The translations under genes were made by a program, and so were the position numbers. Shown in pieces: positions 48,163 to 49,891 of a stretch of DNA of 49,891 nucleotides. Origin of the DNA: a virus; the IMG/VR virus record IMGVR_UViG_3300008050_000062, positions 1 to 49,891 of that record. The stretch is one strand, 5' to 3'. Every line of letters starts with the position of its first letter. The first letter of the stretch is position 1. The notes under the pieces were generated by a model, which was not told the origin of the DNA, searched no databases, and saw nothing but the letters and a program-made list of their open reading frames with translations.

Positions 48163-48585
48163 TTATGATACTGAAAAACTAGCATCATGTGAACCGTGTC
48201 CACTAACATACCAATAAGTACCATCGCAAACCATTTCGAGCCAATCTCCTACTGCTCCTGCTGCTTCTACTATAATAGTAGTACCAGCTAGAGTGAGATA
48301 AGCATCTCCACACTCTGCACCGCCCTTAAGCAATGCAGTTCCTTCACTAGTTGCGATTGAACTATCTGCAGTCGTGTCAGTAGCTATGAACTTAAACTTT
48401 AGACCAGCCTTAACAGCGGGTAAAGTAATTGTTCTAGCAACTGTGCTTTCTAAGAAATAAGTCTTACCACTATCTTTCATACTTAAAGTATGAGAAGAAG
48501 CAGAAGAATCATCCATAGTAAACATATACGAGTCTGATTGATAACTAGCTCTTGCTTTGTTGTTAGTTCCACTACCATCAGCCAT
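48163..48585 (-). CDS. Head decoration/fibre-type protein B (140 aa)
   Basis: This 140-aa protein shares the block ARTITLPAVKAGLKFKFIATD (about 72-92) with the 169-aa neighbour, so the two are paralogues. The C-terminus (GDWLEMVCDGTYWYVSGHGS) is a common ending of small capsid-bound beta proteins in many phages. The AAGGAGTGAATC ribosome site is strong. It lies just downstream of the capsid gene, the usual place for decoration proteins. Confidence 0.7.
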   Translation of the reverse strand: MADGSGTNNKARASYQSDSYMFTMDDSSASSHTLSMKDSGKTYFLESTVARTITLPAVKAGLKFKFIATDTTADSSIATSEGTALLKGGAECGDAYLTLAGTTIIVEAAGAVGDWLEMVCDGTYWYVSGHGSHDASFSVS

Positions 48586-48595
48586 GATTCACTCC

Positions 48596-49105
48596 TTATC
48601 TTGCTACAATTAATGCACAGTCGCCTGGGTCATTAGCAGATGTAGCGTGATATGGTATTGCAACATGCCAAGCAACACTACTTACAGCAGTTAGCCATAT
48701 ACATTCTCCTGCAACTCCACCAATAGTAGCTGTAGCCGCTACGAATTTCATAGCGTCATAACTAGCAGGTGCTGCGATTGCAACGGCATAAGTCAATTTC
48801 TGAGCTACGCCTGTTTGGTCATCCGTATCATCACATGATATAGGGATTACACCAAAGAAACAATCAGCATTAGATGCTGTTAGAATGTTACAACCAGATA
48901 CAGATTCAATTCCAAGAATAATCTTAAAATTTAAACCTGCTTTAGCTGCTGGTAATGTAATAGCTGAGTCAGCGTCATTATGAAGAACTGTTGAACCACT
49001 TTCTGATGCTAGTAAAGTTCTAGCTCCAGAACTAACGATTACACCAGCTCTTCCATCATACAACTGACCATCATCTTTGTTTTGTCCATACATAGGATTT
49101 GCCAT
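48596..49105 (-). CDS. Head decoration/fibre-type protein A (169 aa)
   Basis: This beta-rich protein carries SAITLPAAKAGLNFKIILGI (about 48-67), the block shared with its 140-aa neighbour, and ends with a W-containing strand (VAWHVAIPYHATSANDPGDC) and a short basic tail. A ribosome site AGGGGGTG lies ahead of the ATG, 12 bases after the capsid gene stop. Decoration of the head or neck is inferred from order and fold character. Confidence 0.7.
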   Translation of the reverse strand: MANPMYGQNKDDGQLYDGRAGVIVSSGARTLLASESGSTVLHNDADSAITLPAAKAGLNFKIILGIESVSGCNILTASNADCFFGVIPISCDDTDDQTGVAQKLTYAVAIAAPASYDAMKFVAATATIGGVAGECIWLTAVSSVAWHVAIPYHATSANDPGDCALIVAR

Positions 49106-49117
49106 TATAACACCCCC

Positions 49118-49891
49118 TTATGACCAGTAAGCGTGAGCTTCAGGCATTTGCCATTCCATTCCCGCTTCTGTTTGGATTAAGTCAACTCTACGGTCAACAC
49201 CACTATTTTCTAAGGTTTGGACTCCAACGTAGATTGCAGTATCACGATTTAAGCCATTACCAACAAGAGGTCTGTATGAACAGTACTTCATGTTAACAGC
49301 TAATAGCTTTACTGGATGTCCATCTAAGTGAACATTGCGAGCTACATTCATATCACCATAAGGTGTAGAAATTGTAGTAATCTCGACTCCAAATACCTTC
49401 TTTTTACCAGTTAATGACATATCGGCTCTAAAGTTTGATGATACTTCAAGATTGTTAGTGAAGTAACCACTTAGTTTATGTAGCCAGTTATAAGTAGCAG
49501 TATCGCAAAAGAACAACGTAGCGTTTGCATTATTATAACGAGGGTCTAAGAAACTAGACATATCATCTAGGAAATCGTCTTGAGTTTTACTCGCATGAGT
49601 TAAACTAAAAACATTACCATAACTTGATATGTAATCAATAGCACCTTGTGTATACCATTCATCACCAGAATCATACTGAGAACCAAACAAACAACTTTGT
49701 TCAATATCCCATTTATGTTCAATCAACTTTTCACGCCAGACTCTAGCCCACTCATTTGGTTCATACTTGAGAACGGTAGCACGAGTTGTGTTATCCATTG
49801 CCATAGCTGTTTTCCAAATTTGAGTACGACCAAAACCAGTTGAGAAAGGTTGGTCTTTCCAAGTTTCTGGGTATCCAGTTCCTTGAGCGTG
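49118..49891 (-). CDS. Major capsid protein, 5'-truncated by window edge
   Basis: The frame is open to the right edge, adding 29 codons (HAQGTGYPETWKDQPFSTGF...) before the first internal ATG at 49804, so 257 residues of the C-terminal part are present and the true start lies outside. Features include WKTAMAMDNTTRATVLKYEP, NEWARVWREKLIEHKWDIEQ, a D/N-rich central part, DMSLTGKKKVFGVEITTIST (residues about 157-176) and a C-terminal ETEAGMEWQMPEAHAYWS-like end. This fits HK97-fold capsid proteins of the group seen in several podoviruses and siphoviruses. Its place upstream of decoration and neck genes supports the call. Confidence 0.8.
   Translation of the reverse strand, partial: HAQGTGYPETWKDQPFSTGFGRTQIWKTAMAMDNTTRATVLKYEPNEWARVWREKLIEHKWDIEQSCLFGSQYDSGDEWYTQGAIDYISSYGNVFSLTHASKTQDDFLDDMSSFLDPRYNNANATLFFCDTATYNWLHKLSGYFTNNLEVSSNFRADMSLTGKKKVFGVEITTISTPYGDMNVARNVHLDGHPVKLLAVNMKYCSYRPLVGNGLNRDTAIYVGVQTLENSGVDRRVDLIQTEAGMEWQMPEAHAYWS

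Noticed and set aside
1-49891. CRISPR array, integrase, repressor or insertion sequence
   Set aside because: No regularly spaced direct repeats, no tyrosine or serine recombinase, no transposase and no recognisable lysogeny repressor were seen; the phage appears strictly lytic on this evidence.

Overview
The window is a near-complete genome of an AT-rich tailed bacteriophage with podovirus-like (T7-like) virion parts. Evidence for a phage: small and large terminase subunits, a major capsid protein, a tail nozzle, an internal-core gene block, and a compact replication/recombination module with almost no intergenic space. The host cannot be named from sequence. The strong AAGGAG ribosome binding sites and AT-rich codon use suggest a low-GC bacterium that uses Shine-Dalgarno initiation. 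A multi-LamG adhesin and a 2-oxoglutarate oxygenase are common in aquatic phages, but that is inference.

Layout. Positions 3205 to 1 (minus strand) carry the packaging genes: a Zn-ribbon protein, TerS, a 2OG-Fe(II) oxygenase and TerL, which runs off the left edge. Positions 3325 to 17330 (plus strand) are the early module. It begins with small zinc-finger and membrane peptides, then has a Cas4-like nuclease, a Rad52-like annealing protein, an SSB-like protein, a MazG-like protein, a DUF932 protein, a DnaB helicase, a RuvC-like resolvase, a D12-class adenine methylase and a Zn-ribbon metallophosphoesterase. Positions 49891 to 17322 (minus strand) are the late genes: the capsid protein (running off the right edge), two paralogous decoration-type proteins, neck/adaptor proteins, a LamG adhesin, small membrane proteins (lysis candidates), a nozzle, T7 gp13/14/15-like internal proteins, and two giant proteins of 2954 and 1314 aa. 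If the genome is circular or circularly permuted, TerL leads directly into the missing portal/scaffold genes and then the capsid gene, so only a few kb are absent.

The most important feature is the 2954-aa protein (30131 to 21267). It has a hydrophobic membrane-active N-terminal region, a macro-like domain flanked by PTPTSP linkers, a PD-(D/E)XK nuclease signature, an HEYAH zinc-metalloprotease motif, and a C-terminal half with hallmarks of a single-chain two-barrel RNA polymerase: SDG plus two lysines in barrel 1, HRQP followed by DWDGD in barrel 2, and a downstream AVDNQK motif like that of cellular RNA-dependent RNA polymerases. Its place in the internal-core gene block suggests that it is packaged and injected. 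No DNA polymerase, primase or T7-type RNA polymerase is seen, so replication probably uses the host replisome recruited around DnaB, while early transcription may use the injected enzyme.

The early module also carries a set of intergenic RNA-fold elements. Several share one architecture: a 9 to 12 bp closing stem with a hairpin stacked against its 3' arm, just before a strong ribosome binding site. Two promoter-like sites carry the same palindrome (ACTTGTATAATACAA). A canonical U_UUA_AAA slippery heptamer may fuse two internal-core genes into one product of about 726 aa.
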